A stretch of DNA of 64,000 nucleotides from Labilithrix sp. (GTDB lineage Bacteria > Myxococcota_A > Polyangia > Polyangiales > Polyangiaceae): NCBI GenBank assembly GCA_019637155.1, contig JAHBWE010000001.1, positions 806,001-870,000 on the forward strand, given 5' to 3'. How positions within the stretch are numbered: the first letter of the stretch is position 1; each line of letters opens with the position of its first letter. A program made the position numbers and the translations under genes. Below the pieces are notes generated by a model. That model was not told the origin of the DNA and did not search any database. It worked only from the letters and a program-made list of their open reading frames with translations. Positions 51,391-61,340 of this stretch are shown in pieces.

Positions 51391-52665
51391 TCAGAGCGGC
51401 GAAGAGAAGACCTCGCATACGTAAACGCGACCGTCGGCGTCACGCGCCACCGCGACGCCGAGATGGGTGTATTTTGCATTCAACAGGTTGAGGCGATGGG
51501 ACGGGCTCGCGTGGATCGCGCGGTGAGCGAGTGCGAGCGTGCGTCCGCGCGCGACGTTTTCGCCCATGACGCCGGCGTGGAGGTTCTCCGCTTCGAAGCG
51601 CGCCCTCGGGTCGCCGTCGCCGAGGTCGTGCGCGACGGCGCGGACGCGGGCGAGGCCCTCGACGTGGCGGCGCGCGATGGCGTCGAGGCGCGGATCACGC
51701 TGGAGCGGACCCAGTGACTCGTTCGCGCGCACCGCCGCGATCATGCGTTCGAGCGAAGTCGCGTCGTCGAACGCGCCCTTGCCGGTGACGTCGCCGCCGG
51801 TGACGTCGTCGTTGGCGGCATCCTCGCCTGGTGCCACGTCGCTGGCGTGCGACGGTGCGACGTCGGCGAACACGCGCGCCTCGAGCACGGGGCGTGGTCC
51901 CTCTTCGAGATCGGCGACGAGCTGCACGGTGAACGGACCGGGCCGGTCGAGCGCGAACCGCGCGCGCGCGCTTCCGCTCGTCGCGTCGAAGGCCGTGGCC
52001 ACCGTGCGCGGTGCGCCGCGCGCGCCGAGCAGCACCACGCGCGCCCCCTTCGCGGGGACGTTCACGCGCGCCCGAAAATCGAGCCAGGCCCCGGTGCGAG
52101 AGCGGACCGGCAGCGGCTCGAGATCGGCGAGCGCATCGGCGACGATCGCGAGCTCCCGCGTGCCCGTCGTCGCCGCCGCCGCGGTCGTCGTCGGCGGCGC
52201 GGATGCCGTCGTCGCTGCTGCCGCCGTCGCCGTCGCCGTCGCGATACCGCAGCGGGTGCTTGCGCCATGCAACGATTGGAGCGCCTTCTCGATCGACGCA
52301 CCGATCAGCACGCGTGGGCGGACGTACGGCGCGCCGTTTTCGCGGAGGAGGAGAGTCACGCGCTCCACGTCCACGTCGGCGCCGTCTGCGACGACGCTCT
52401 CCGCGACGCGCATCAGCGCCGCGTCGAGCGTCCGGCACGACTTCGCGATCGCCGCGACGCGTGGATCGGCCGGCGGCGCGGCCTCCTGCGGCGACTCGGT
52501 CACGTCCCGCCACGAGCTCGCCGGCGCCGGCACGTCGCCGATCGGCGCGAGGCTCGCCCCTCCACGCGGCGTCACCGGCACCGGCTCCGCCGCACACCCA
52601 ACCAACCACGCGGCGACCACTCCGACCACGAGCGCGCGTGCGCGGTGCCCGCAGGTCGCGAGCAC
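51391..52665 (-). CDS. lipoprotein with CAP/SCP-domain (allergen V5/Tpx-1-like) C-terminus
   Basis: From GTG 52665 the N-terminus is LATCGHRARALVVGVVAAWL with lipobox LVGC; an ATG at 52728 gives 21 more residues and a poorer signal. After a Thr/Ala-rich linker, residues ~170-260 form a beta domain. The C-terminal ~120 residues are a CAP domain: ANESLGPLQRDPRLDAIARR, HAGVMGENVARGRTLALAHR and HASPSHRLNLLNAKYTHLGV show the conserved ExxxR...GEN...SPxHRxNxL pattern. Such exported CAP proteins may bind sterols/lipids or act in envelope upkeep; the specific role is unknown. Confidence 0.75.
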   Translation of the reverse strand: MLATCGHRARALVVGVVAAWLVGCAAEPVPVTPRGGASLAPIGDVPAPASSWRDVTESPQEAAPPADPRVAAIAKSCRTLDAALMRVAESVVADGADVDVERVTLLLRENGAPYVRPRVLIGASIEKALQSLHGASTRCGIATATATAAAATTASAPPTTTAAAATTGTRELAIVADALADLEPLPVRSRTGAWLDFRARVNVPAKGARVVLLGARGAPRTVATAFDATSGSARARFALDRPGPFTVQLVADLEEGPRPVLEARVFADVAPSHASDVAPGEDAANDDVTGGDVTGKGAFDDATSLERMIAAVRANESLGPLQRDPRLDAIARRHVEGLARVRAVAHDLGDGDPRARFEAENLHAGVMGENVARGRTLALAHRAIHASPSHRLNLLNAKYTHLGVAVARDADGRVYVCEVFSSPL

Positions 52666-52847
52666 GTGCGCGTGGCCGCCGTGCTCGCGGTGCTCGGCAG
52701 TCGCGAGCGCGCGGGTCGCCGCGAGCATGCCGGCCGCGGGTGCGCATACGGACTCCGCAGCGCCGGCGGCGAGTGGCCGACGGGGAGTGCATGAAACGCG
52801 GCTCCTTCGGGGTGCCTGCCGCGCAAAGCCCGGCGTTGACAGACCGC

Positions 52848-52958
52848 TCACTTCTTCGCGCGCCGCTTCGCGTCGTTGCGGCGCGCGAGGGCAAAGCCGA
52901 CGCGCACGCCCAGAATGAACCCCGCGACAGCACACAGCGCGGCCAAGAGACCATTCAC
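52848..52958 (-). CDS. 36-residue single-helix membrane peptide (short gene)
   Basis: A short frame from GTG 52958 to TGA 52848-52850. The peptide NGLLAALCAVAGFILGVRVG continues as FALARRNDAKRRAKK, a single transmembrane helix followed by a very basic tail, the pattern of small inner-membrane proteins. GGGAGGGGG lies about 5 nt upstream of the start, a strong ribosome-binding site for this window. It sits between the CAP lipoprotein and palindromic copy B. Function unknown; small size limits certainty. Confidence 0.45.
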   Translation of the reverse strand: MNGLLAALCAVAGFILGVRVGFALARRNDAKRRAKK

Positions 52959-52989
52959 GATGCCCCCTCCCTAACGCGTGCTTCACGCC

Positions 52990-53096
52990 GGGGCCCCAGA
53001 AGCGGCCGCGCAAGCGGTCGCGAAGCGACCCTCGCGCAAAGCGCGAGGGCCGTGTCTGGGGTGGGGGTGTCGGGGGCGAAGCCCCCGACGTTGACT
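52990..53096 (-). repeat. palindromic repeat family 1, copy B (107 bp, inverted copy of A)
   Basis: Exact reverse complement of 10960-11066, so the two copies have not diverged over 42 kb. It lies 7 nt after the stop (53104) of the minus-strand GltJ-like gene and reads away from that gene exactly as copy A does from its own. The three stem-loops are therefore the first structures of that mRNA's 3' region. Confidence 0.95.
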
Positions 53097-53103
53097 TGAG
53101 AGC

Positions 53104-54879
53104 TCAGTTGATCACGAACGACTTGCCGACGCGGACGGGCGCGCCCGCGAAGGCCGGGACGTGTGCGCCGCGGAACTTGCCGGCGACGCAGCCGCCGACG
53201 GCGGTGCCCGGGTACGGGCCCTGATCGACGACCGCGGTGCCGACCGAGCCGTCGGGGTTGAACGTGACCGTCACGTGGCCCGGGCCCGTCGGGCCGTCGG
53301 CCTTCTTGCAGCTCTGGACGTCGATCTTGCCGAGCGAGCCCGCGGCTGCGCCCTTGTCGAACGACGCGGTGGAGCCGCCACCGCCGCCACCGCCACCGCC
53401 ACCACCCGCGGGCTGGCCGACCGCGCCCGCGATGCCCTCCGCCAGAGAGGCGGGCTTCGGAGGAGGTGCGGGGGCAGGGGCCGCTGCAGGCGCCGGCGAG
53501 TCTCCGCCCGCCTTCGGTGCAGCCGCGACGGCGGGGCCCGTCCTCGGGGCCGGAGCGCCCGGGTTGACCGTGGGCGTCTTGCCCGCGTTGCTGCCGGTGC
53601 CCGGAGGCGCCGGCTCGTTCGCGGCGGTGCCGCCCGACGAGGTGCCGGTGCTGGGGTTGTCGCTGCCGCCGGAGGTCGTGTCGTTGCCGGCGAGCCTGTT
53701 GTCGCCGGTGCCCGGCTCCGGGGTCAGCGCGCCGGACGGAGTGGGCGTCGCCCCGTCGGCCGCGGCCGGCGGACGCGTGAGGATGACCGCGGCGACGATG
53801 CCGATCGCGATGAACGCGCACCCGCCGAGGATCGCGAAGATCATGCCCTTGTTCGACTTGGGCTGCTCGACCGGCGCCGTGACGCCGAGGTCGACCGCCT
53901 CGAGCGGCGGGGGCGCGAGGATCGGCGCGGCGAGGGCGGCGCCGAACGCGCCGCCGCCGCTGAGGTTCATGATGTCGTCGACGCGCGCGCCTTTGTCCTT
54001 CTTCTTGTCGTCATCCATGTTCGCGCTGAGCGCGCGGATGTCGATGAGGCCCGAGCCGTCGCCCGTCGCCGTGGTCTTGCCGGCGCCGCCGCCGACGTCG
54101 CCGTTCTTCGCCGGCGCCTTCTCCGTCAGCGCCGAGAGCGAGAAGAGGACGCTGTTCTCGTTGCGCTGACCGGTGAGCTTCTCGTCGGCGCCGGAGACGC
54201 CCGCCGCCGCCGCCGCGTTCGCCGCCACCGCGGCGTTCGACGCGCTCGTCATCACCTCGTCTTCGCCGCCCGCCTTCTCGACGTTGCCGAAGAGGTCGGC
54301 GCCCTGCGCACGCCCACCCGCGCGGCGCGCCGCGGCGGCCGGGGCCGGCTCGGCCGCGGGGCTCGCGAAGAGGCCCGCCGCGCCGTTGCCGCCCGGCGAG
54401 ACGCTGCCCGAGAACGCGTCGGCCGGCGCGGTGGAGCCGCCCGCGAAGAGAGGAGCGGCCGCGGGAGGAGGCACCGACGCCGACGGCGCGACGGACATCA
54501 TCTCCTCCGGGGCGCGGGTCGCGCTCTTCACCGCGGAGTAGATCTGATCGATCTCGCGGAGCGGCAGCCAGTCGGCCATCCCGTCCTTCCAGCAATACGT
54601 CTCGTCGTTGACGACGCCGTCGCGATACTCCGTCGCGATCTCGCCGACGGTCATCGTGCGTTGATCGCCGTCGGCGACGTTCACGGTCCACTGATCGCCG
54701 CCGCCACCGCCCGCGTAGTCGAACGCGTTCTGATCGCCGCCAGCGTCGGCCGCCTGGTCGTTGCCGTTGATGACGATCGTCGAGCTGCATTTCTTGCAGC
54801 GGATCTTGACGACCTTCCCCAGGACCTTTTCATCCGCGATCGTGTATTTGGCCTGGCACGACTGGCACTGAATCTTCAT
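53104..54879 (-). CDS. GltJ/AgmX-like zinc-ribbon, GYF, TonB-like protein
   Basis: A 591-residue protein. An MJ0042-type zinc ribbon (CQSC at 5-8, CKKC at 28-31) is followed by a GYF_2-type domain (about 61-115; VADGDQRTMTVGEIATEYRD and DGMADWLPLREI). A long Ala/Pro linker leads to one transmembrane helix (about 338-362, MIFAILGGCAFIAIGIVAAV). A periplasmic Gly/Pro-rich stretch precedes a TonB/AgmX-type C-terminal domain (FNPDGSVGTAVVDQGPYPGT). This order is that of GltJ/AgmX, an inner-membrane component of the Myxococcus gliding machinery whose ribbon and GYF bind MglA-dependent partners. No other glt genes are nearby, so homologous use is unproven. Confidence 0.8.
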   Translation of the reverse strand: MKIQCQSCQAKYTIADEKVLGKVVKIRCKKCSSTIVINGNDQAADAGGDQNAFDYAGGGGGDQWTVNVADGDQRTMTVGEIATEYRDGVVNDETYCWKDGMADWLPLREIDQIYSAVKSATRAPEEMMSVAPSASVPPPAAAPLFAGGSTAPADAFSGSVSPGGNGAAGLFASPAAEPAPAAAARRAGGRAQGADLFGNVEKAGGEDEVMTSASNAAVAANAAAAAGVSGADEKLTGQRNENSVLFSLSALTEKAPAKNGDVGGGAGKTTATGDGSGLIDIRALSANMDDDKKKDKGARVDDIMNLSGGGAFGAALAAPILAPPPLEAVDLGVTAPVEQPKSNKGMIFAILGGCAFIAIGIVAAVILTRPPAAADGATPTPSGALTPEPGTGDNRLAGNDTTSGGSDNPSTGTSSGGTAANEPAPPGTGSNAGKTPTVNPGAPAPRTGPAVAAAPKAGGDSPAPAAAPAPAPPPKPASLAEGIAGAVGQPAGGGGGGGGGGGSTASFDKGAAAGSLGKIDVQSCKKADGPTGPGHVTVTFNPDGSVGTAVVDQGPYPGTAVGGCVAGKFRGAHVPAFAGAPVRVGKSFVIN

Positions 54880-55128
54880 CGCCTACCGTCCTCGAGAAAG
54901 GGCGTGTGTAGAGTTGAGAGCGAAGCGCGGATTGGTGGAAATCAGCGAGCGCGGAATCCGACCGGCTTGCCGAGTATAGCGACCCGCGATCCGCATGATC
55001 AAGCTAGCGACGTCCGAGAAGATGGAGAGTTCTCGTGAGGTTGCGAAATGGTGTCCATGGCCCGACGTGTGGGTCTCGCAGACAAAGCGCGACTCAGAAT
55101 GGACGCGCGAGGCCCCTCGGACCTTGGG

Positions 55129-56739
55129 TCAGTTCAGCAGCACCAGCTGCGTCCCGTCTTTTCCGCAGAAGTCGGCGCCGCCGTCGAAGCGCTCACCGCA
55201 CGACGGACAGATCTTCCCGCGCGGCGCGTCGCTGCGCTGCGCCATCGCTTGCACCGGATAAGGGATCAGCACCTGCTTGTCCTTCGGGCAGCGCGTCACC
55301 TCGCTCCCGAACACCGTGTTGCACACCGGGCAGATGCCACCGCCGCGCTTCTCCGGCGCGCCGGCCGCGACGAGCGGCGTGCCGTCGTGAGGACAGAAGG
55401 AAGTCCCCGGCTCCATCTCGCGGCCGCACGAGGCACACACGAGGTCCGCGCGGCGGAGGGGCGGAGCAGGCTCGGCCGCGACGCTGCGTGAGCTCGACAC
55501 CGCGCGCGCGGCGGCCACGCTCTCCTCGTGCGCGCGCTGCTGCGCGGCGTGCTCGGCCTCACGCCGTCGCCGGCGCTCGAGCACCTCGCGGACGCGCTCC
55601 TCGTGCCGCTCCTCCGCCGCGTGCATGAGCTCCTTCGCGCGCCGGTTGCGCCGGAGGACGAAGATCCCCGCGACGAGCAGGCCCGCGAGGGCGGCGCCGA
55701 TGATGCCGAGGAACACGAGCCGCCGCTTTCGCGCGCCGTCCTCGACCACGGACTCGTCCGCGCCGATCGACTGCGAGGCGATGACGACGGACGCCGCCTC
55801 GTCGCTCTCGCCCTCGGCGTTCAAGCCCGAGCGCTGGAGGAGCTCGTCGTAGCGCGCCGCGCTCACGATCTCGACCGTGACGCGCGTCTCCTTCCCGCCC
55901 GCCGACGCGATGATCTCGAGCGCGCCCTCCGTCGCCTCCTTCGCCGCGGTCACGTTGCCGAGCGCGTCGACCTTCACGCCCTTGCCGGTCGCGTCGGGCG
56001 CGAGGCGGAACGCGGTGCCGGTCCTGGTCTCGCAGCCCTTCGCGTCGAGCACGACCGCGCGGAAGCGGAAGGTCTCGCCGGGGCGGAGGAGCTTCTGCGA
56101 AGGTCGCACCTCGAGCTTCTGCGCCTCTCCGACGACGCCGCAGAGCGCGGGCCGCGGCGGCGCCTCCGAGGGCGCGTTGCTCTTCGCGGGCGCGGGCGAC
56201 GGCCCGGTCTCGGTGCTCGTGCCGGCTGCAGGCGCGGTGTCGCCGACGGCGTCGAAGCTGCGTGTGCGCTTCACGTCGGCGACGCACTTGCCGCTCTCGA
56301 GCGACATCTCGTAGCGGCCCGTCTCCACGATCTCGATGTGCGTGTCCGACGTCGCGACGACGAGCGTGTTGAGGACGACCTTGCGCGCGTCGGAGGGCGG
56401 CGTCGCGCAGCGCGTGCGCCAGGTCTTGCCGTCGCGCGAGTGCGAGGCGCGCTGGAGGCCGGGCATCGGGTCGTAGCAGATGTTCGTGCGGTAGACGCGG
56501 CCGCCGCCGATGAACGCGAGCTCGTCGCCTTCGACCTTGATGTCGATGCTCTCGCCGCCGCCGCTCGTCGACGATTTCGGCGGCGCGCCGCAGCTCGCGT
56601 CGAGCCACTGCACCACGGTGAAGTCTTCGCGGAGCGCGCTCTGGCGCCACTTGCTGTCGACCTTCAGATCGGCGCGGGCCTCGCCCGACCATCCGAGGAC
56701 GAGCGCGAGGAGCGCCGCAAAAATCAGCCACACGCGCAT
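55129..56739 (-). CDS. membrane protein with Ig-like domain and C-terminal zinc ribbons
   Basis: A 536-residue protein from ATG 56739, with signal peptide VWLIFAALLALVLGWSGEAR. The exported part (25-325) ends in a Big/Ig-like module (LRPGETFRFRAVVLDAKGCE, EGALEIIASAGGKETRVTVE). A transmembrane segment (about 345-368, LVFLGIIGAALAGLLVAGIF) follows, then an Arg/Glu-rich coiled coil. Three zinc-ribbon-like CxxC pairs in the cytoplasm finish it (CASCGREMEPGTSFC, CPVCNTVFGSEVTRC and CPSCGERFDGGADFC). A transmembrane linker or sensor is conceivable; function unknown. It lies 249 nt upstream of the GltJ-like gene, on the same strand; nothing was recognised in that gap. Confidence 0.75.
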   Translation of the reverse strand: MRVWLIFAALLALVLGWSGEARADLKVDSKWRQSALREDFTVVQWLDASCGAPPKSSTSGGGESIDIKVEGDELAFIGGGRVYRTNICYDPMPGLQRASHSRDGKTWRTRCATPPSDARKVVLNTLVVATSDTHIEIVETGRYEMSLESGKCVADVKRTRSFDAVGDTAPAAGTSTETGPSPAPAKSNAPSEAPPRPALCGVVGEAQKLEVRPSQKLLRPGETFRFRAVVLDAKGCETRTGTAFRLAPDATGKGVKVDALGNVTAAKEATEGALEIIASAGGKETRVTVEIVSAARYDELLQRSGLNAEGESDEAASVVIASQSIGADESVVEDGARKRRLVFLGIIGAALAGLLVAGIFVLRRNRRAKELMHAAEERHEERVREVLERRRRREAEHAAQQRAHEESVAAARAVSSSRSVAAEPAPPLRRADLVCASCGREMEPGTSFCPHDGTPLVAAGAPEKRGGGICPVCNTVFGSEVTRCPKDKQVLIPYPVQAMAQRSDAPRGKICPSCGERFDGGADFCGKDGTQLVLLN

Positions 56740-56799
56740 GCGCGACCCCCAGTGTACCTATTTTGTCGCGTCGATTCCTGTTGTGTTAGGGTCGCGCCC

Positions 56800-58767
<1,968 letters not shown>

Positions 58768-58776
58768 GCCCGACCC

Positions 58777-59736
58777 ATGCGGGTCCGAACGACCGCCGTC
58801 GGCCTAGGCCTGACGACGCTCGTTCTACATTCGACGCCCTCGCGTGCCGCCACGCCCGCGGTCGCTGCCGCCGCGTCCGCGCCTGCGGTCGACGCAGCCC
58901 CCGCTGCACCCGGCGCGTCCGCGCCTGCGGACCCTCTTTCGGCGCCTGCGCCCTCGCGTGCCGCCACGCCTGCGGACCCTCTTTCGGCGCCCGCGCCCTC
59001 GCGTGCCGCCACGCCTGCGGACCCTCTTTCGGCGCCTGCGCCCTCGCGTGCCGCTGCGCCCGCGGAACCTCTTTCGGCGTCTGCGCTCGTCGCCGCGCCT
59101 GCCGAACCGCCGGGGCGTGAGCGGGGAAGCGAGGGGGAGCGTGAGCGGGGGGTGAGGGGGGCGGCAGCCCCCGTTCATCGTGAGCCGGAGCGCAGCGCAG
59201 GCGAACGATCGGGGTATGGGGCGGAGCCCCATCGCGAAGAGCCCCATCGCGAAGAGCCCCATCGCGAAGAGCCCCATCGCGAAGACAATCCCGTCCTCGC
59301 GTTGCTGGCGGGGGGGGCGGTCACGATGGTGTCGCTCGGGGTGGGGGCGACGATGATCGCGCGATCGGGCGATCCTTACGTTCGCAACGCCGGGCTCGTT
59401 GGCGGGTTGTCGGGGATGGCGTTTGTGCCGCTCGTCGCGCACGCGATCGCGGGTGAGACGCGGCGTGGGATCTGGTTCTCGCTGCCGCTCCTCGTGCCGG
59501 TCGCGGTGCAAGGGGTCGTGGTCGGTTTCTATCCGAACGTGCTGTGGCGGGCGCCGGCGGGCATTCAGTGGACGACGTACGCGTCCGTCGCCGTGTCCAT
59601 CTTCGGCAGCATCTTCGGCGTGCTCGACGCGGTTCGCGCCGGAGAGCGTGAGCCGAAGAGCGCGCCGCCTTCGATTTCGGTCGTGCCGACGTTCGGCGAT
59701 CGCGCCGCGGGCGCTTTGCTCACCGGGAGTCTCTGA
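58777..59736 (+). CDS. membrane protein with tandem Pro/Ala and PHREE repeats
   Basis: A 319-residue protein with a signal peptide (VRTTAVGLGLTTLVLHSTPS). The mature N-half is low complexity: about 3.6 copies of a SAPAPSRAATPADPL unit (45-bp DNA repeat, 58923-59087) and four PHREE units (15-bp repeat, 59226-59285), separated by a palindromic element. The C-half has about four hydrophobic helices (LALLAGGAVTMVSLGVGATM, GLSGMAFVPLVAHAIAG). I do not recognise a family. It overlaps the DUF4266 gene's start by one base, and forms the head of a likely five-gene operon. Confidence 0.65.
   Translation: MRVRTTAVGLGLTTLVLHSTPSRAATPAVAAAASAPAVDAAPAAPGASAPADPLSAPAPSRAATPADPLSAPAPSRAATPADPLSAPAPSRAAAPAEPLSASALVAAPAEPPGRERGSEGERERGVRGAAAPVHREPERSAGERSGYGAEPHREEPHREEPHREEPHREDNPVLALLAGGAVTMVSLGVGATMIARSGDPYVRNAGLVGGLSGMAFVPLVAHAIAGETRRGIWFSLPLLVPVAVQGVVVGFYPNVLWRAPAGIQWTTYASVAVSIFGSIFGVLDAVRAGEREPKSAPPSISVVPTFGDRAAGALLTGSL
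58923..59087 (+). repeat. 45-bp tandem repeat in a coding region
   Basis: Copies start at 58923, 58968, 59013 and (partial) 59058, each beginning GCCTGCGGACCCTCTTTCGG or a one- to few-base variant. The period of 45 keeps the frame and encodes a SAPAPSRAATPADPL-type peptide. The near-identity suggests recent expansion. Confidence 0.9.
59157..59232 (+). repeat. palindromic element inside a coding region
   Basis: Arms GGGGGC/GCCCCC around GGCA (59157-59172), a middle stretch whose ends CGTTC and GAACG pair, then arms ATGGGGC/GCCCCAT around GGA (59216-59232). The layout (perfect arms, 3-nt loop) resembles families 1 and 2. It encodes the Arg/Gly-rich region of the gene at 58777. Confidence 0.7.
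59226..59285 (+). repeat. 15-bp tandem repeat, four copies, encoding PHREE
   Basis: The unit GCCCCATCGCGAAGA is repeated four times without change, encoding PHREE four times (the last continues as PHRED). It begins inside the last hairpin arm of the palindromic element, suggesting that the element's end seeded the expansion. Confidence 0.9.
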
Positions 59737-59948
59737 TGCAACGAGCCGTATTCCTCTTCCTGCTCCTCGCCACCGTCGCGAGCTGCGCGACCGTCCCGCA
59801 GAACCGGCGCGGCAAGCTCGCCGATCCGATGATGTCGCTGACGGACGACCCGCTCGAGACGTACCGCAAGCAGAAGTTGTACAATACACGTGAAGCGGCC
59901 GCGGGCGGCGACGGCACGGCGGCGGGCGGCGGCTGCGGCTGCCAGTAG
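59736..59948 (+). CDS. DUF4266-like lipoprotein
   Basis: A 70-residue lipoprotein with lipobox (VFLFLLLATVASC). The mature part is NRRGKLADPMMSLTDDPLET, YRKQKLYNTREAAAGG and a C-terminal GGGCGCQ. The RGxLAxPxM start and GGGCGC end are the marks of DUF4266, small lipoproteins that occur next to DUF3570 proteins and TlpA-like thioredoxins, exactly as here. The terminal Cys pair may be part of a redox or metal-handling function; unproven. The start overlaps the previous gene's stop by one base. Confidence 0.8.
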   Translation: MQRAVFLFLLLATVASCATVPQNRRGKLADPMMSLTDDPLETYRKQKLYNTREAAAGGDGTAAGGGCGCQ

Positions 59949-59951
59949 TCG

Positions 59952-61340
59952 GTGCTGCGCCGAGCGCTGCTCATCCTCGCGTGCCTCGCGACCCTCGTCG
60001 TCGCCTGGCCCACGCACGCCCACGAAGCCGCGCCCGCCCCCGCAGCGACACCCGCCCCCGCGCCCGTCTCGCCCGCGCCTTCGGCGGTACCCGCCCCCGC
60101 GCCCGTCTCGCCTGCGCCTGTCTCGCTCGCGCCCGCAGCGGCGCCCGCATCCCCCGCGGCGCCCGCCCTCTCCGCTCCCGCCCTCTCCGCTCCCGCCCTC
60201 TCCGCACCCGCCCTCTCCGCTCCGGCGGCGGCGCCCGCCCCCCCCGCGCCCGCGCCTGCGAAGCTCCATCGCTTCGTGGTCGAGCGGGTCGAGACGGCGT
60301 TCACTGCGTATCAGCAGCGGGGCACCGGGTATCAGTCGAAGGCGAGCTCGCGGTCGTGGCTCGATCCCGGCAATGCTGCGCTTGCGGTGTTCCAGCCGCA
60401 GCTCTTCGTGCAGGCGCGGCAGAGTGAGCGCATCGTTCATCGCTTCTGGGTGCCGATCGACCTCGTCACGTCGGCCTCTGCGGATGCGATCGATCGCGGG
60501 CGGAGGCTCGACCTCATCTCCAACTCGTCGCGGCAGAACGAGGCGATCGCGTTCGACTGGGCCGTCGCGTACGAGGCCACGAAGTGGACCGCGTCCGCGC
60601 GCAACAACGTCCACGTCGAGGAGAACTTCCGCTCCTGGGCGGCCGGCATCGGCGCGAGCCTGAACGTCGCCGACGACGCCGCGACCGTGTCGGGCAGCGT
60701 CAACAACGTGCTCGACTGGTTCAGCGCGTACAACGGCCTCGGCGTGAAGACGGGCCGCGCGACGCGCTCGACCTCGAACGTGAACGTCGGGCTCACGCAG
60801 ATCCTCACGCCGACGACGGTGGTGCACGCGAACTACGGCGTCTCCGCGCAGTACGGCGTGCTCGGCAACACGTGGAACTCGGTGCCGTTCGTGAACGGCG
60901 AGCGCTTCGCGGAGGTGCTGCCGCGCGCGCGATGGCGGCACGCGCTCGTCGGCCGCTTCGCGCAGTACCTCCCGTGGGACGGATCGCTCAAGGGCTTCTA
61001 CCGCTTCTACACCGACGGGTGGGGAGTGCAGGCGCACGCGATCGAAGGACAGCTCTCGCAGCGCGTCCATCCGCTCGTGTACCTGCGCGCGAGCTACCGC
61101 TGGTACACGCAGGACGGCGTCGACTTCTTCACGACGCTCTCGCCCGGACGCGGCGAACGACGCTTCACCGCCGACAGCGACCTCGGGCCGTTCCAGGCGC
61201 ACACCGCCGGCGCGAAGGTCGCGCTCGAGCTGCCGTTCCTGTTCGCGGGAGCGCACCTCGACGCCGGCTACGAACGGTACTGGCGCACCGACGGCCTCAC
61301 CGTTAATGTCGCGCTGTGGCAAGCCGGCGCACGCTTCTGA
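59952..61340 (+). CDS. DUF3570-like outer-membrane beta-barrel protein
   Basis: GTG at 59952 opens a 462-residue protein with signal peptide LLILACLATLVVAWPTHAH. A low-complexity APAPVSPAPS-type linker (about 25-105) contains five-residue SAPAL repeats from a 15-bp DNA unit near 60164-60223. The rest is barrel-like and consistent with DUF3570 (YQSKASSRSWLDPGN, VNVGLTQILTPTTVVHANYG, YRFYTDGWGVQAHAIEGQLS). DUF3570 proteins are predicted outer-membrane proteins of unknown substrate. It starts 3 nt after the DUF4266 gene and overlaps the thioredoxin gene by 25 nt. Confidence 0.8.
   Translation: MLRRALLILACLATLVVAWPTHAHEAAPAPAATPAPAPVSPAPSAVPAPAPVSPAPVSLAPAAAPASPAAPALSAPALSAPALSAPALSAPAAAPAPPAPAPAKLHRFVVERVETAFTAYQQRGTGYQSKASSRSWLDPGNAALAVFQPQLFVQARQSERIVHRFWVPIDLVTSASADAIDRGRRLDLISNSSRQNEAIAFDWAVAYEATKWTASARNNVHVEENFRSWAAGIGASLNVADDAATVSGSVNNVLDWFSAYNGLGVKTGRATRSTSNVNVGLTQILTPTTVVHANYGVSAQYGVLGNTWNSVPFVNGERFAEVLPRARWRHALVGRFAQYLPWDGSLKGFYRFYTDGWGVQAHAIEGQLSQRVHPLVYLRASYRWYTQDGVDFFTTLSPGRGERRFTADSDLGPFQAHTAGAKVALELPFLFAGAHLDAGYERYWRTDGLTVNVALWQAGARF

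Noticed and set aside
54880..55128. Possible small gene or RNA in the gap upstream of the GltJ-like gene
   Set aside because: No frame with a ribosome site, hairpin series or repeat was found.
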